DNA of 37,583 bases. It comes from JAJYSO01 sp964451785 (GTDB taxonomy: Bacteria > Bacteroidota > Bacteroidia > Flavobacteriales > Flavobacteriaceae). The translations under genes and the position numbers were made by a program. Of this stretch, positions 26,364 to 34,270 are shown one piece after another (the stretch's first letter is position 1; each line of letters begins with the position of its first letter). The notes beneath the pieces were generated by a model. The model made no database searches, had not been told where the DNA came from, and saw only the letters and a program-made list of their open reading frames with translations. The stretch covers positions 1-37,583 of the forward strand of contig CAYVJG010000030.1 of assembly GCA_964451785.1 (NCBI GenBank), in the 5' to 3' direction.

Positions 26364-27860
26364 ATGGATACTCCTTCTGAATCTTCATCTCAAACCAATA
26401 CAAATAAAAAACCTAAAATATCATTTTGGGGCGCTATGATTCCTATTATTGGACTCGTCATTTTACTCGCTTTCAATGTGCATATTTTTGGCGAAGATTC
26501 TCTTGCCGGTTCCAACCAGTTTATCTTGTTAATAGGCGCCTCAATTGCTGCAGCTGTAGGCTTTGCAAATAAGGTAAGTTATAAAGATATGATGCGTGAT
26601 ATCGCTAAAAACATCGGCTCAGTAGCAGAACCCATCCTAATTTTACTAATGGTTGGTGCACTTGCTGGCACTTGGATGATGAGTGGCATTATTCCGACCA
26701 TGATTTATTATGGCATGCAAATTCTCAATCCCGCCATATTTCTCGCAGCCAGTTTAATTATTTGCTGTATTATATCTATAGCTACAGGCAGCAGTTGGAC
26801 TACCACGGCTACTGTAGGTATTGCCCTCATAGGCATTGCTCAAGCTCTAGGCGTATCTACAGCTATGACCGCTGGAGCCATTTTGTCTGGCGCCTATTTT
26901 GGGGATAAGATGTCACCTTTAAGCGACACTACCAACTTAGCTCCCGCAATGGCTGGAACAGACTTATTTACACATGTGCGTTACATGACCATCACCACCG
27001 TGCCAACAATACTAATCACACTGGTTATTTTTATAATCATCGGCTTAAACCTTGACATTACAGGAGTAGCCGACACACATGTCATTTTAAATACAATCCA
27101 AGATACATTTACGATTAGCAGCTGGCTATTCGTTGTTCCTATATTAGTCATTTTACTCATTGTACGTAAAACCCCTCCGTTTATAGCCCTTTTAGCCGGA
27201 ACCCTATTAGGCACTGTTGCTGCCCTCATTTTTCAACCCGAAATTATTGCTCACTTAGGCGGTGGAGATCAGCTCACTTTTGATTCTGCTTATAAGGGTA
27301 TTATGGACACCATCACTGTAAATACTCAGGTTGAAACTGGAGATCCCGCTTTAACTAAATTGTTTTCTGCAGGAGGAATGTCAGGCATGCTTTCCACAAT
27401 ATGGCTTATTCTTTGTGCTATGGTTTTTGGTGGCGTGATGGATTCAATAGGCGCTCTAGCCCGCATAAGCCAAGCTTTACTCAAATTATTTCACACCGTT
27501 TTCGGCCTTTTTGCCAGTACTGTGTTTAGCTGTATTGCCCTTAATGTTACTGCCTCTGACCAATACTTATCACTTGTGGTGTCAGGAAAAATGTTTGCCG
27601 AAGCCTATAGAGATAAAGGCTTAGCTCCTGAAAATTTAAGCCGTACGCTTGAAGATTCAGGAACTGTCACTTCAGTACTCATTCCGTGGAATACCTGTGG
27701 TGCATACCACAGTAGTGTACTCGGTGTATCGACAGGCCAATATTTTATGTATGCTTTTTTTAATTACCTCAGCCCTTTTGTAACGCTTATTGTTGCTGCA
27801 ATTGGCTATAAGATTCGCACCATCAAAAAAGAGGAACCCAACAATTTAGATATTGCTTAA
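26364..27860 (+). CDS. nhaC: Na+/H+ antiporter NhaC family
   Basis: 498 residues. It is an integral inner-membrane protein with about 11-12 hydrophobic helices. Family motifs seen are SGAYFGDKMSPLSDTTNLAPA (about 174-194) and the ATGSSWTTTATVGIALIGI region before it, which fit the NhaC ion-transporter family that exchanges sodium for protons. The N-terminus (MDTPSESSSQTNTNKKPKIS) is polar and cytoplasmic. It is preceded by the inverted repeat at 26275-26325 and followed by bshB1 after an 84-base gap that has its own -7 box. Confidence 0.93.
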   Translation: MDTPSESSSQTNTNKKPKISFWGAMIPIIGLVILLAFNVHIFGEDSLAGSNQFILLIGASIAAAVGFANKVSYKDMMRDIAKNIGSVAEPILILLMVGALAGTWMMSGIIPTMIYYGMQILNPAIFLAASLIICCIISIATGSSWTTTATVGIALIGIAQALGVSTAMTAGAILSGAYFGDKMSPLSDTTNLAPAMAGTDLFTHVRYMTITTVPTILITLVIFIIIGLNLDITGVADTHVILNTIQDTFTISSWLFVVPILVILLIVRKTPPFIALLAGTLLGTVAALIFQPEIIAHLGGGDQLTFDSAYKGIMDTITVNTQVETGDPALTKLFSAGGMSGMLSTIWLILCAMVFGGVMDSIGALARISQALLKLFHTVFGLFASTVFSCIALNVTASDQYLSLVVSGKMFAEAYRDKGLAPENLSRTLEDSGTVTSVLIPWNTCGAYHSSVLGVSTGQYFMYAFFNYLSPFVTLIVAAIGYKIRTIKKEEPNNLDIA

Positions 27861-27919
27861 GTAGTTCTTAAACACATTTAAATTGTCAATTTTATAATAC
27901 CGATTCGTTGTGATTATCG

Positions 27920-27927
27920 TAATTTTG
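27920..27927 (+). promoter_or_regulatory. -7 box TAATTTTG for bshB1
   Basis: A full TAnnTTTG match 17 bases before the ATG, giving a very short leader. No -33 TTG lies at normal distance. Two GCATGC palindromes flank it downstream (27927-27932 and 27943-27948, the second containing the start codon). Confidence 0.5.
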
Positions 27928-27944
27928 CATGCAAAACACACAGC

Positions 27945-28664
27945 ATGCTAAAATTAGATATACTCGCCATAGGTGCACACCCTGATGATGTTGAATTAGG
28001 TTGTGCCGGTACGCTTGCCAAAGAAATCAGCAATGGAAAAAAAATAGGGATCCTCGACTTGACCCGCGGAGAATTAGGAACGCGTGGGTCAGCCGAAATC
28101 AGAGATCAAGAAGCTAATGAAGCTGCAAAGATCTTAGGGGTTTCCGTTCGTGAAAATTTAGGCTTTAAAGATGCTTTCTTTGTCAATGATCAAGTGCATC
28201 AATTAGAAATCATTAAAATTATTCGCAAATACAAACCTGAATTAGTGTTGACTAATGCTATTGATGATCGTCATATCGATCATGGAAAAGGCAGCAAACT
28301 TACCAGCGATGCTTGTTTTTTAAGTGGGTTGCGTCGCATAGAAACCCAACTTGACGGCCAACTTCAAGAAGCATGGCGCCCAAAGCAAGTCTTGCACTAC
28401 ATACAATGGAAAGATATTGAACCTGATATCGTTGTAGACATCTCTGGATTTATGGATAAAAAGCTAGAAGCCGTTCAAGCTTATCAATCACAATTTTTTG
28501 ATCCCAACAGCAAAGAGCCCTCTACGCCCATTTCTAGCACTAATTTTTTACACAGTGTGGAGTATCGCGCCCTCAATTTAGGTCGTCTATCCTTTACAAA
28601 ACACGCCGAAGGCTTTAATACTGAGCGCATTCCTATGGTAAATTCTATTTTTGATTTAAAGTAA
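27945..28664 (+). CDS. bshB1: Bacillithiol biosynthesis deacetylase BshB1
   Basis: 239 residues. It removes the N-acetyl group of GlcNAc-malate in bacillithiol synthesis, a zinc deacetylase of the LmbE/PIG-L type. The metal motif AHPDD appears as IGAHPDDVELGCAGT (about 8-22), and DDRHIDHGKGSKL (about 107-119) carries further metal/active-site His. Typical BshB1 segments are LTRGELGTRGSAEIRDQEA and YQSQF. The neighbours are not bshA or bshC, so the pathway genes are dispersed. It is cytoplasmic, with no signal. Confidence 0.95.
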   Translation: MLKLDILAIGAHPDDVELGCAGTLAKEISNGKKIGILDLTRGELGTRGSAEIRDQEANEAAKILGVSVRENLGFKDAFFVNDQVHQLEIIKIIRKYKPELVLTNAIDDRHIDHGKGSKLTSDACFLSGLRRIETQLDGQLQEAWRPKQVLHYIQWKDIEPDIVVDISGFMDKKLEAVQAYQSQFFDPNSKEPSTPISSTNFLHSVEYRALNLGRLSFTKHAEGFNTERIPMVNSIFDLK

Positions 28665-28673
28665 AAAAAAGTT

Positions 28674-28702
28674 TTGAAAATAGAAATAATTATATAAATT
28701 TG
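28674..28702 (+). promoter_or_regulatory. tRNA-His promoter (TTG-N18-TAAATTTG)
   Basis: TTG (28674-28676), 18-base spacer, TAAATTTG (28695-28702). A full consensus match, with the expected start about 5 bases before the tRNA. Confidence 0.78.
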
Positions 28703-28713
28703 CCCTCGCAAAC

Positions 28714-28788
28714 GGTGGTTGTAGCTCAGTTGGTTAGAGCGCCTGATTGTGGTTCAGGAGGTCGTCGGTTCGAGACCGATCTTCCACC
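28714..28788 (+). tRNA. tRNA-His (anticodon GTG)
   Basis: The cloverleaf is clear. D arm GCTC/GAGC; anticodon stem CCTGA/TCAGG with loop TTGTGGT, anticodon GTG at 28749-28751; T arm GTCGG/CCGAT with loop TTCGAGA. The extra G at 28714 (G-1) pairs with discriminator C at 28788, as expected for tRNA-His. The acceptor stem GTGGTTG/CTTCCAC has two adjacent U-U oppositions (pairs 5-68 and 6-67). CCA is not encoded. It has its own promoter and terminator. Confidence 0.96.
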
Positions 28789-28791
28789 CGT

Positions 28792-28825
28792 AAAAAGCCT
28801 TTCTTCAAATGAAGAAAGGCTTTTT
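28792..28825. terminator. Bidirectional terminator of tRNA-His and the M28 gene
   Basis: A perfect 15-bp stem (28792-28806 with 28811-28825), 4-base loop AAAT, A run on the left and T run on the right, 3 bases after tRNA-His and 10 bases beyond the stop of the minus-strand peptidase gene. Confidence 0.93.
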
Positions 28826-28834
28826 TATTCCCCT

Positions 28835-29848
28835 TTAATTAGCTTTATCTACAACCAATCGTTCAGGGCGATTAGCAACCTTCCAAGCTGTATAGAAAAT
28901 TAATTTTGTTCGCTTTGCTAACAAGGGATAATTGATCTTATCTGGTGTATCCGTAGGTTGATGATAATCAGCATGCACCCCGTTAAAAAAGAAAATTACA
29001 GGAATGTTGTGCTTTGCAAAGTTATAATGATCACTGCGGTAATAATAGCGATTAGGATCTGACTCTGCATTGTATTTATAATCTAAGGCTAATTTTGTAT
29101 GGATTCTATTTTGGCGATTCACCACGCTATCTAAATCTGAACTCAAACGATCACTTCCTATCAAATAAATATAGTTGGGATTTGATGCATGGCGGGCATC
29201 TACTCTTCCTATCATATCTATATTGAGATCGGTCACAGTATTAGCCAATGGGTAAAGTGGATTTTCAGCATAGAATTTAGAGCCTAACAGGCCTTTCTCT
29301 TCGCCTGTAAAATGCAAAAATAAAATGCTGCGTTTAGGGCGATTACCTTGTTTGACCGCAGCTTTAAAAGCTGCTGCAATCTGCATGACGGCTGCGGTTC
29401 CTGAAGCATCGTCATCTGCCCCATAATAAATGGTTCCATCAGGGCGTATACCTTCGTGATCATAATGCGCCGAGAGCACTACCACCTGCTCTGGCCACTC
29501 ACTGCCTTTAATGAAGGCGGCTACATTTTCAGTAGCTCCATACTGACCATTAAAATAACTTGAAGAGATATGTTGATAATAAGCGGTATCACTCACCGCA
29601 CCTTTAATCTGTTGTTTGACATAAAACTGCTTTAAATAATTAGCTGCTTTACTCTGGCCTATCTCACCTGTTTCTCGACCTTGAAATTCATCAGAAGCTA
29701 AAGCGTACACTTTATCAGAAAGCGACTCTGCTGTAATTGTCTTAGCAACAGATTTAGCTGTTTGCTGCTGTTCAGTCTGTACTGACGATGAACTTGTACA
29801 TTGGGTTGCCGTCCAAAACACGAATAATAATAAACTCCACTTAATCAT
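28835..29848 (-). CDS. M28-family zinc aminopeptidase lipoprotein
   Basis: 337 residues. The signal MIKWSLLLFVFWTATQC ends in a likely lipobox Cys (about 17), so it is exported and membrane-anchored. M28 di-zinc motifs are all present: SAHYDHEG (His, Asp), GADDDASGTAAV (bridging Asp), FTGEEKGLLGS (catalytic Glu and metal Glu), DMIGRVD and HADYHQPTDT (last His). It probably releases N-terminal amino acids from peptides in the periplasm or at the surface. It is a single gene with a -7 box at 29889-29896 and a terminator at 28792-28825. Confidence 0.94.
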   Translation of the reverse strand: MIKWSLLLFVFWTATQCTSSSSVQTEQQQTAKSVAKTITAESLSDKVYALASDEFQGRETGEIGQSKAANYLKQFYVKQQIKGAVSDTAYYQHISSSYFNGQYGATENVAAFIKGSEWPEQVVVLSAHYDHEGIRPDGTIYYGADDDASGTAAVMQIAAAFKAAVKQGNRPKRSILFLHFTGEEKGLLGSKFYAENPLYPLANTVTDLNIDMIGRVDARHASNPNYIYLIGSDRLSSDLDSVVNRQNRIHTKLALDYKYNAESDPNRYYYRSDHYNFAKHNIPVIFFFNGVHADYHQPTDTPDKINYPLLAKRTKLIFYTAWKVANRPERLVVDKAN

Positions 29849-29888
29849 AATCTATCTTTTAAAAGTTAATAAATATAAGGAACTCACT

Positions 29889-29896
29889 CAAATTTA
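29889..29896 (-). promoter_or_regulatory. -7 box TAAATTTG for the M28 gene
   Basis: The minus strand reads TAAATTTG, a full consensus match 41 bases before the ATG at 29848. No -33 element was found at normal spacing. Confidence 0.45.
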
Positions 29897-30087
29897 CACT
29901 TAGATTCAACTAATAAATGTAACAGTCTAAAAATATGTCATGAAATATATTCTGTAAAATCTAGATCTTAAAAATAATTTCTTATAACTTGGGTCAAGTA
30001 TATAGAAATTGTATCTTGCTGAGGTACTGATTGCAACAAGTGCATTAAAATCAGCCAAGCATCACCAATTTTAAAACCGATTTAAAA

Positions 30088-31095
30088 ATGTATATGTCAA
30101 AAATTGCCGGATTAGGCAGCTATGCACCCGATAATATTGTCACTAATGATGATTTAACACAGTTGATGGACACCAGCGATGAGTGGATACAAGAACGCAC
30201 AGGCATCAAAGCGCGCCATCACATCAAAGATGAAGGAGAGACACCAACAGCAAGTATGGGGGTAGAAGCCGCTAAAATCGCCTTAAAACGCGCTAAAATT
30301 GACAAAAATGACATTGACCTTATCATCTTTGCCACGCTGAGTCCTGATTATTATTTTCCTGGATCTGGAGTATTAGTTCAAGAATTATTAGGCATTGATA
30401 CTTGTCCTGCATTAGATATCCGCAATCAATGCAGTGGTTTTGTGTATGGTTTATCTGTTGCTGATCAATTTATCAAAACAGGCATGTACAAAAACATTCT
30501 CTTAATCGGTAGCGAAAACCACAGCGGGGGTCTTGATTTTACCACACGCGGCCGCGGCGTATCCGTTTTATTTGGCGATGGTGCCGGCGCTGCTGTTATC
30601 ACGCGCAGCAATCATGTGAGCCAAGGTATTTTATCTACACATCTGCATTCAGAAGGAAAATACGCTCTAGAATTGAGCCTAAAAGGCCCGAGTACAAACC
30701 ATTGGGTTCCTGAAATCATCGCTGAAAATCCACAAGAAAACATTCCTTATTTCCCTTATATGAATGGCCAACTCGTATTCAAAAATGCCATCAGACGCTT
30801 TTCTGAAGTGATTAACGAAGGGCTTGAAGCCAATGGATTAAGCAAAAAAGATATAGACTTACTAGTGCCACATCAAGCCAATCTGCGGATAGCACAATAC
30901 ATTCAAAAGAAATTTGGACTCAGCGATGATCAAGTCTTTAACAACATCCAAAAATACGGTAACACCACAGCTGCTTCCATTCCTATCGCGCTTACTGAAG
31001 CCTGGGAGAATGGTTTAGTCAAAGAAGGGGACAACGTTGTTTTAGCTGCCTTTGGTAGTGGTTTTACCTGGGCAAGCGCTGTCATTAGCTGGTAA
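30088..31095 (+). CDS. 3-oxoacyl-ACP synthase III (FabH-type)
   Basis: 335 residues. It condenses acetyl- or branched acyl-CoA with malonyl-ACP to start fatty acid synthesis. The catalytic triad is Cys115 (RNQCSGF), His262 (VPHQANLRI) and Asn292 (KYGNTTAASIP). The GxGxGAGA-type loop reads VLFGDGAGAAVI and the end GSGFTWASAVISW is typical. The first Met (MYMSKIAGLG) is preferred, because related Bacteroidota proteins begin with a similar MYxSKI. FabH paralogues are common, so a secondary-metabolite or specialised role is possible. It is a single gene ending at the hairpin 31108-31143. Confidence 0.94.
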   Translation: MYMSKIAGLGSYAPDNIVTNDDLTQLMDTSDEWIQERTGIKARHHIKDEGETPTASMGVEAAKIALKRAKIDKNDIDLIIFATLSPDYYFPGSGVLVQELLGIDTCPALDIRNQCSGFVYGLSVADQFIKTGMYKNILLIGSENHSGGLDFTTRGRGVSVLFGDGAGAAVITRSNHVSQGILSTHLHSEGKYALELSLKGPSTNHWVPEIIAENPQENIPYFPYMNGQLVFKNAIRRFSEVINEGLEANGLSKKDIDLLVPHQANLRIAQYIQKKFGLSDDQVFNNIQKYGNTTAASIPIALTEAWENGLVKEGDNVVLAAFGSGFTWASAVISW

Positions 31096-31107
31096 TCATA
31101 AACACAC

Positions 31108-31143
31108 AAAACGGCTGTAAATAGAATGTTACAGCCGTTTTTT
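31108..31143 (+). terminator. Terminator after the FabH-type gene
   Basis: AAAACGGCTGTAA (31108-31120) pairs with TTACAGCCGTTTT (31129-31141), 13 bp, 8-base loop, followed by T residues. It ends 2 bases before the inverted-repeat element at 31146. Confidence 0.92.
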
Positions 31144-31145
31144 AT

Positions 31146-31535
31146 TAACTCAAGTTTCGGAATTATTCTACTTCAATCTTTATTGTTGAACTACTTCGTA
31201 GTTCTGTAAGCTACGGTAATCTCAGTGCCCCGAGTTACACTCGGGGTTAATCATAGTTTCAACCATTGCACGGTTGGCTATAACCATAAACAGAAGTATA
31301 CTTTAAAAGGTCGAAGGCCTTTGATGTGATGAACCCTGTACAAATGAAGTGCAGTGCGGGTCAATAGACTTCCCCTTACTGAACCCTGAAGGGTGTTCAA
31401 CATCAAAGGAGGTGTACAGGTTATTATTAGTTACAAATCGAATCACACATCTGATTATCAGACATATAATATCACGTATCCAAATACATAATCTCCTAAT
31501 TTCTCATTTGTTACCTTCTCCCGAAACTTGAGTTA
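31146..31535. mobile_element. 390-bp structured element with 15-bp perfect inverted ends
   Basis: The ends are TAACTCAAGTTTCGG (31146-31160) and its exact reverse complement (31521-31535). With 14-base ends, the triplet ATT flanks both sides (31144-31146 and 31535-31537), as a target duplication would. The interior is not coding but has several hairpins: 31188-31204, 31228-31246 (CCCCGAG/CTCGGGG), 31260-31276, 31307-31321 and 31381-31398. Two longer pairings interleave, 31318-31326 with 31401-31409 and 31332-31341 with 31414-31422, the order expected of a pseudoknot. This accounts for the non-coding stretch 31096-31535. It could be a non-autonomous transposon, a remnant, or a structured RNA. 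No transposase or reverse transcriptase is present. Confidence 0.6.
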
Positions 31536-31775
31536 TTAATCGTTAAAGATGGCTTTCATGATTGTTTGAATACCTCTATAGATACAATAACCAGCTCCAA
31601 TAGCAATTAGAATACCGACAATAAGCACCGGTATGTACAAGGCCTTATCGCGATTACCGAACGCGCTGTAAATAACCGACGGCCCCAAAAAGGCCAATGG
31701 CAAAGCTGCTGCCAAATATTTTAAGCCCTTATTCATCTTTTTACGATCTGTGCGATTCTCCTGCCTCTCATCCAT
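31536..31775 (-). CDS. Small two-helix membrane protein (DUF6095-like)
   Basis: 79 residues. A charged N-terminus (MDERQENRTDRKKMNK) is followed by two membrane segments, about residues 19-41 (YLAAALPLAFLGPSVIYSAF) and 47-69 (YIPVLIVGILIAIGAGYCIYRGI). It resembles the DUF6095 proteins that lie next to murQ in Flavobacteriaceae. The function is unknown. Its ATG overlaps the last 8 bases of murQ, so the two are translationally coupled. Its stop codon immediately follows the right end of the 31146-31535 element, so the element may have inserted at the very end of the gene. Confidence 0.82.
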   Translation of the reverse strand: MDERQENRTDRKKMNKGLKYLAAALPLAFLGPSVIYSAFGNRDKALYIPVLIVGILIAIGAGYCIYRGIQTIMKAIFND

Positions 31776-32598
31776 CTTGTTGCGTTTTTAAATAGGCAAT
31801 TGCTCGGCGTACACTGCCAAATTCTAACAAATATGCCTTAGCTTCTTCAGCGGATAAATTTACGATTTCTTCTCTAATTAAACGTGCGCCACGCTCTACA
31901 AGTTTGGCATTACTCAACTGCATATCAACCATTTTATTCCCTTTTACTTTCCCTAAGTGAATCATGGTTGCCGTAGAAATCATATTGAGTATCATTTTTT
32001 GTGCTGTACCGGCTTTCATCCTTGAGCTTCCGGTGACAAATTCGGGACCTACCACCACCACTATCGGGCATTTAGGGATCATTGCCAACGGGCTACCCGG
32101 ATTACACGTTATTCCGCCGGTCAAAATCCCTTGCGCACGGCAAGCTTTGAGACCACCGAGCACATAAGGCGTCGTTCCTGAAGCCGCGATCCCGACGACG
32201 ATATCTTTTTTAGAAATGTTTTGAGCTTTCAAATCTTTCCAGGCCTGTTCGGTATCGTCTTCGGCATTCTCTACAGCCGAGCGGATGGCGGTATCTCCAC
32301 CGGCAATCAAACCGATCACCAACTCAGGCGACACCCCAAAAGTAGGCGGACATTCGCTGGCGTCTAAAATCCCCAAACGCCCGCTGGTGCCGGCGCCTAT
32401 GTAAAACAAACGTCCTCCGGCCGACAAACGTTTTACAGTGTGAGTCACCAAAGTTTCAATTTGCGGCAAAGCCTCACGCACCGCCAAAGCTACTTTGGCA
32501 TCTTCAGCATTGATATGGGTAATGATTTCGCTTACCGACATCTCTTCAAGATGGTCATAATGCGATGAAGATTCCGTGATTTTTTCAAATTCAGCCAT
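31768..32598 (-). CDS. murQ: N-acetylmuramic acid 6-phosphate etherase
   Basis: 276 residues from MAEFEKITE. It cleaves the lactyl ether of MurNAc-6-phosphate to give GlcNAc-6-phosphate and D-lactate during cell-wall recycling. It has a SIS-type sugar-phosphate fold: GAGTSGRLGILDASECPPTFG (about 61-81, with the catalytic Glu in SECPP), VGIAASGTTPYVLGGL, and GSSRMKAGTAQKMILNMIST. An ORF start at 32634 lies upstream of the likely transcription start (-7 box 32632-32639), so 32598 is chosen. murP and murR are not beside it. The membrane protein gene overlaps its 3' end. Confidence 0.95.
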   Translation of the reverse strand: MAEFEKITESSSHYDHLEEMSVSEIITHINAEDAKVALAVREALPQIETLVTHTVKRLSAGGRLFYIGAGTSGRLGILDASECPPTFGVSPELVIGLIAGGDTAIRSAVENAEDDTEQAWKDLKAQNISKKDIVVGIAASGTTPYVLGGLKACRAQGILTGGITCNPGSPLAMIPKCPIVVVVGPEFVTGSSRMKAGTAQKMILNMISTATMIHLGKVKGNKMVDMQLSNAKLVERGARLIREEIVNLSAEEAKAYLLEFGSVRRAIAYLKTQQDG

Positions 32599-32631
32599 AA
32601 TCTGTATACAATTTAAGGTCTGTGAACACCT

Positions 32632-32639
32632 CAAAGATA
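32632..32639 (-). promoter_or_regulatory. -7 box TATCTTTG for murQ
   Basis: The minus strand reads TATCTTTG, a full consensus match 33 bases before the chosen murQ ATG. It also overlaps the alternative upstream start at 32634, arguing against that start. Confidence 0.6.
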
Positions 32640-32663
32640 CAGGAAAAGTAAGATTGCTCGGGG

Positions 32664-33587
32664 TTATTGTATGATAATCCGGTTTATCTGCGTGCCTTTT
32701 GTAGTTTGCGTGGAAATAAAATATAGTCCTGAAGTCAAATTACTCACGTTATTTTCTCCATAGCGCAAATCCTCTTCAACCACTTGCCCTAAACTATTTA
32801 ATAGGCAAGCTCCGAGAAACTGTTGTGGGTGTTCCATCTGCAAATAAAAGTTAGTTTTCACCAAAGTAGGATAAATCTGAATAGTTGGTTTTTTCACTTG
32901 TGTTTTTACGCCCAACCCGGATTCTACCACAGAAAAAGCAAAGGCATAAATAGGATTTTGCCCTTCTAAATCTATATTAGTTGTAAAATCACTCCATATA
33001 TCAAAATCCATCATATCCGTAAAATCGATGATAGCAGGGTGCTCATATTGCGCTTCTGTAGAAGCACGCCAAAACCAAATTCTATTTTCAGTAGCCGGGT
33101 CAAAGACGATGTCGAGCTGAGGAATGGGCAGTAGCCAGTAATGCCCTTGCGTCAAATTATAGCCATGCCCGTAGAGTTCGTCAAAATCAACTGTAAAGTT
33201 ATAATGATAAACACCATTACTCACCACTTTATCCACAGTCAATCCTGAATCACCGCTATTGAGATTTAACACTAAGTTTTCGTTTTGTGTCTGTTTTGGG
33301 TTACCTTGAGGCTGACCATTATCATCAGTATAAATATACAGTTTAAACCCGCTGAGCACTTGGTCAATATCTACCAAGCTATAGCCATAAAATGTAATTT
33401 GTCCTATACTCTTGGGTTCACTCAACACAAAATCATCAGCTAAATATAACGCCTCTGCTGTTTGCAAATAAGCTCCGGTAAAAAAACCTGCCCCACTATT
33501 ATCCGGCAACTGCTCTTCGATTAGGTTTTGGCCGTAACCACAAAAAGCAATAAAAAAAGTAAAGATAGAAAGTAATGTATTTTTCAT
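32664..33587 (-). CDS. Secreted protein with type IX (Por) C-terminal sorting domain
   Basis: 307 residues. The signal peptide is MKNTLLSIFTFFIAFCGYGQ. The mature part is beta-rich (NSGAGFFTGAYLQTAEALYLADDFVLSEPKSIGQITFYGY), a jelly-roll-like pattern with no catalytic motif that I recognise. The last about 70 residues form the type IX sorting domain: IQIYPTLVKTNFYLQM, GACLLNSLGQVVEE and LTSGLYFISTQTTKGTQINRIIIQ. This tail directs export through the type IX apparatus, whose gldKLMN core lies at 11742-16395. It is the last gene of a minus-strand run, 9 bases after the barrel gene. Confidence 0.93.
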   Translation of the reverse strand: MKNTLLSIFTFFIAFCGYGQNLIEEQLPDNSGAGFFTGAYLQTAEALYLADDFVLSEPKSIGQITFYGYSLVDIDQVLSGFKLYIYTDDNGQPQGNPKQTQNENLVLNLNSGDSGLTVDKVVSNGVYHYNFTVDFDELYGHGYNLTQGHYWLLPIPQLDIVFDPATENRIWFWRASTEAQYEHPAIIDFTDMMDFDIWSDFTTNIDLEGQNPIYAFAFSVVESGLGVKTQVKKPTIQIYPTLVKTNFYLQMEHPQQFLGACLLNSLGQVVEEDLRYGENNVSNLTSGLYFISTQTTKGTQINRIIIQ

Positions 33588-33596
33588 AAGTAAAGT

Positions 33597-34256
33597 TTAA
33601 AAAGTATAGCCCAGACGAAGGTGAAAATCTATAACAAATTCACTCTTGTCCAGCATGTTATACAAATAATAATGAGAATCTGTTTCTGTTTTATCAACAA
33701 AAACCTCTTGGTCAAAAAACTCGAATCTATAGCCCAGCCCTAAACCCAATTCAAAATCAAGATGATCAGTAATAGATCGGCGGATGCCCCATTTAGGAAT
33801 AAAAGCTAACTGATTAATTGTTCCGGCGGGATTAGGAGAAGACGTAATCGCAAAAAAGGGAGGAGAATACCCCAACTTAAAGGCTAAAAAATTACCGTTA
33901 TTAGCACTGATGTCGCGTTTCTTTAGGTGGCGTTTTTTAAAGTTGTAATACCACCTCAGTTCAGCATTAATAGTCGGCAAAATAGCGTAATCTTCTTGGA
34001 ATGAATAATATTCATTAGGGATTTTAAAACCTTGACCAAAGTTTATATAATAAGCCTCTAACCCCAATTCTGCACGCAGGCTCAAGGTGTTAGTCAATCC
34101 TTTTTCATAGAATCCCCAAACACCAAAAGTACCGACTTGCACGCCATAGATTTGATCTTCAACTTTAGAAAGTGATAGAGCGCTTTCTTGAGCATTAATC
34201 ATAAAACTGTTGTTTAGCAAAAATGCAAAAAGTATTAAAAAATTAAATTTATTCAT
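33597..34256 (-). CDS. Putative outer-membrane beta-barrel protein
   Basis: 219 residues. The signal peptide MNKFNFLILFAFLLNNSFMINAQ ends with a cleavable Ala-Gln. The mature part has amphipathic strand pairs (YGVQVGTFGVWGFYEKGLTNTLSLRAELGLEAYYINFG, LDFELGLGLGYRFEFF) and ends FHLRLGYTF with a terminal Phe, the usual outer-membrane insertion signal. It has no known function. It is 14 bases after the frameshifted lipoprotein gene and 9 before the type IX cargo gene, so probably co-transcribed. Confidence 0.88.
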   Translation of the reverse strand: MNKFNFLILFAFLLNNSFMINAQESALSLSKVEDQIYGVQVGTFGVWGFYEKGLTNTLSLRAELGLEAYYINFGQGFKIPNEYYSFQEDYAILPTINAELRWYYNFKKRHLKKRDISANNGNFLAFKLGYSPPFFAITSSPNPAGTINQLAFIPKWGIRRSITDHLDFELGLGLGYRFEFFDQEVFVDKTETDSHYYLYNMLDKSEFVIDFHLRLGYTF

Positions 34257-34270
34257 AATTCAACAAATTA

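Noticed and set aside
31349..31531. A 60-residue ORF within the structured element
   Set aside because: It is short, spans hairpin sequences and ends at the inverted repeat; no start signal or homology pattern was recognised.
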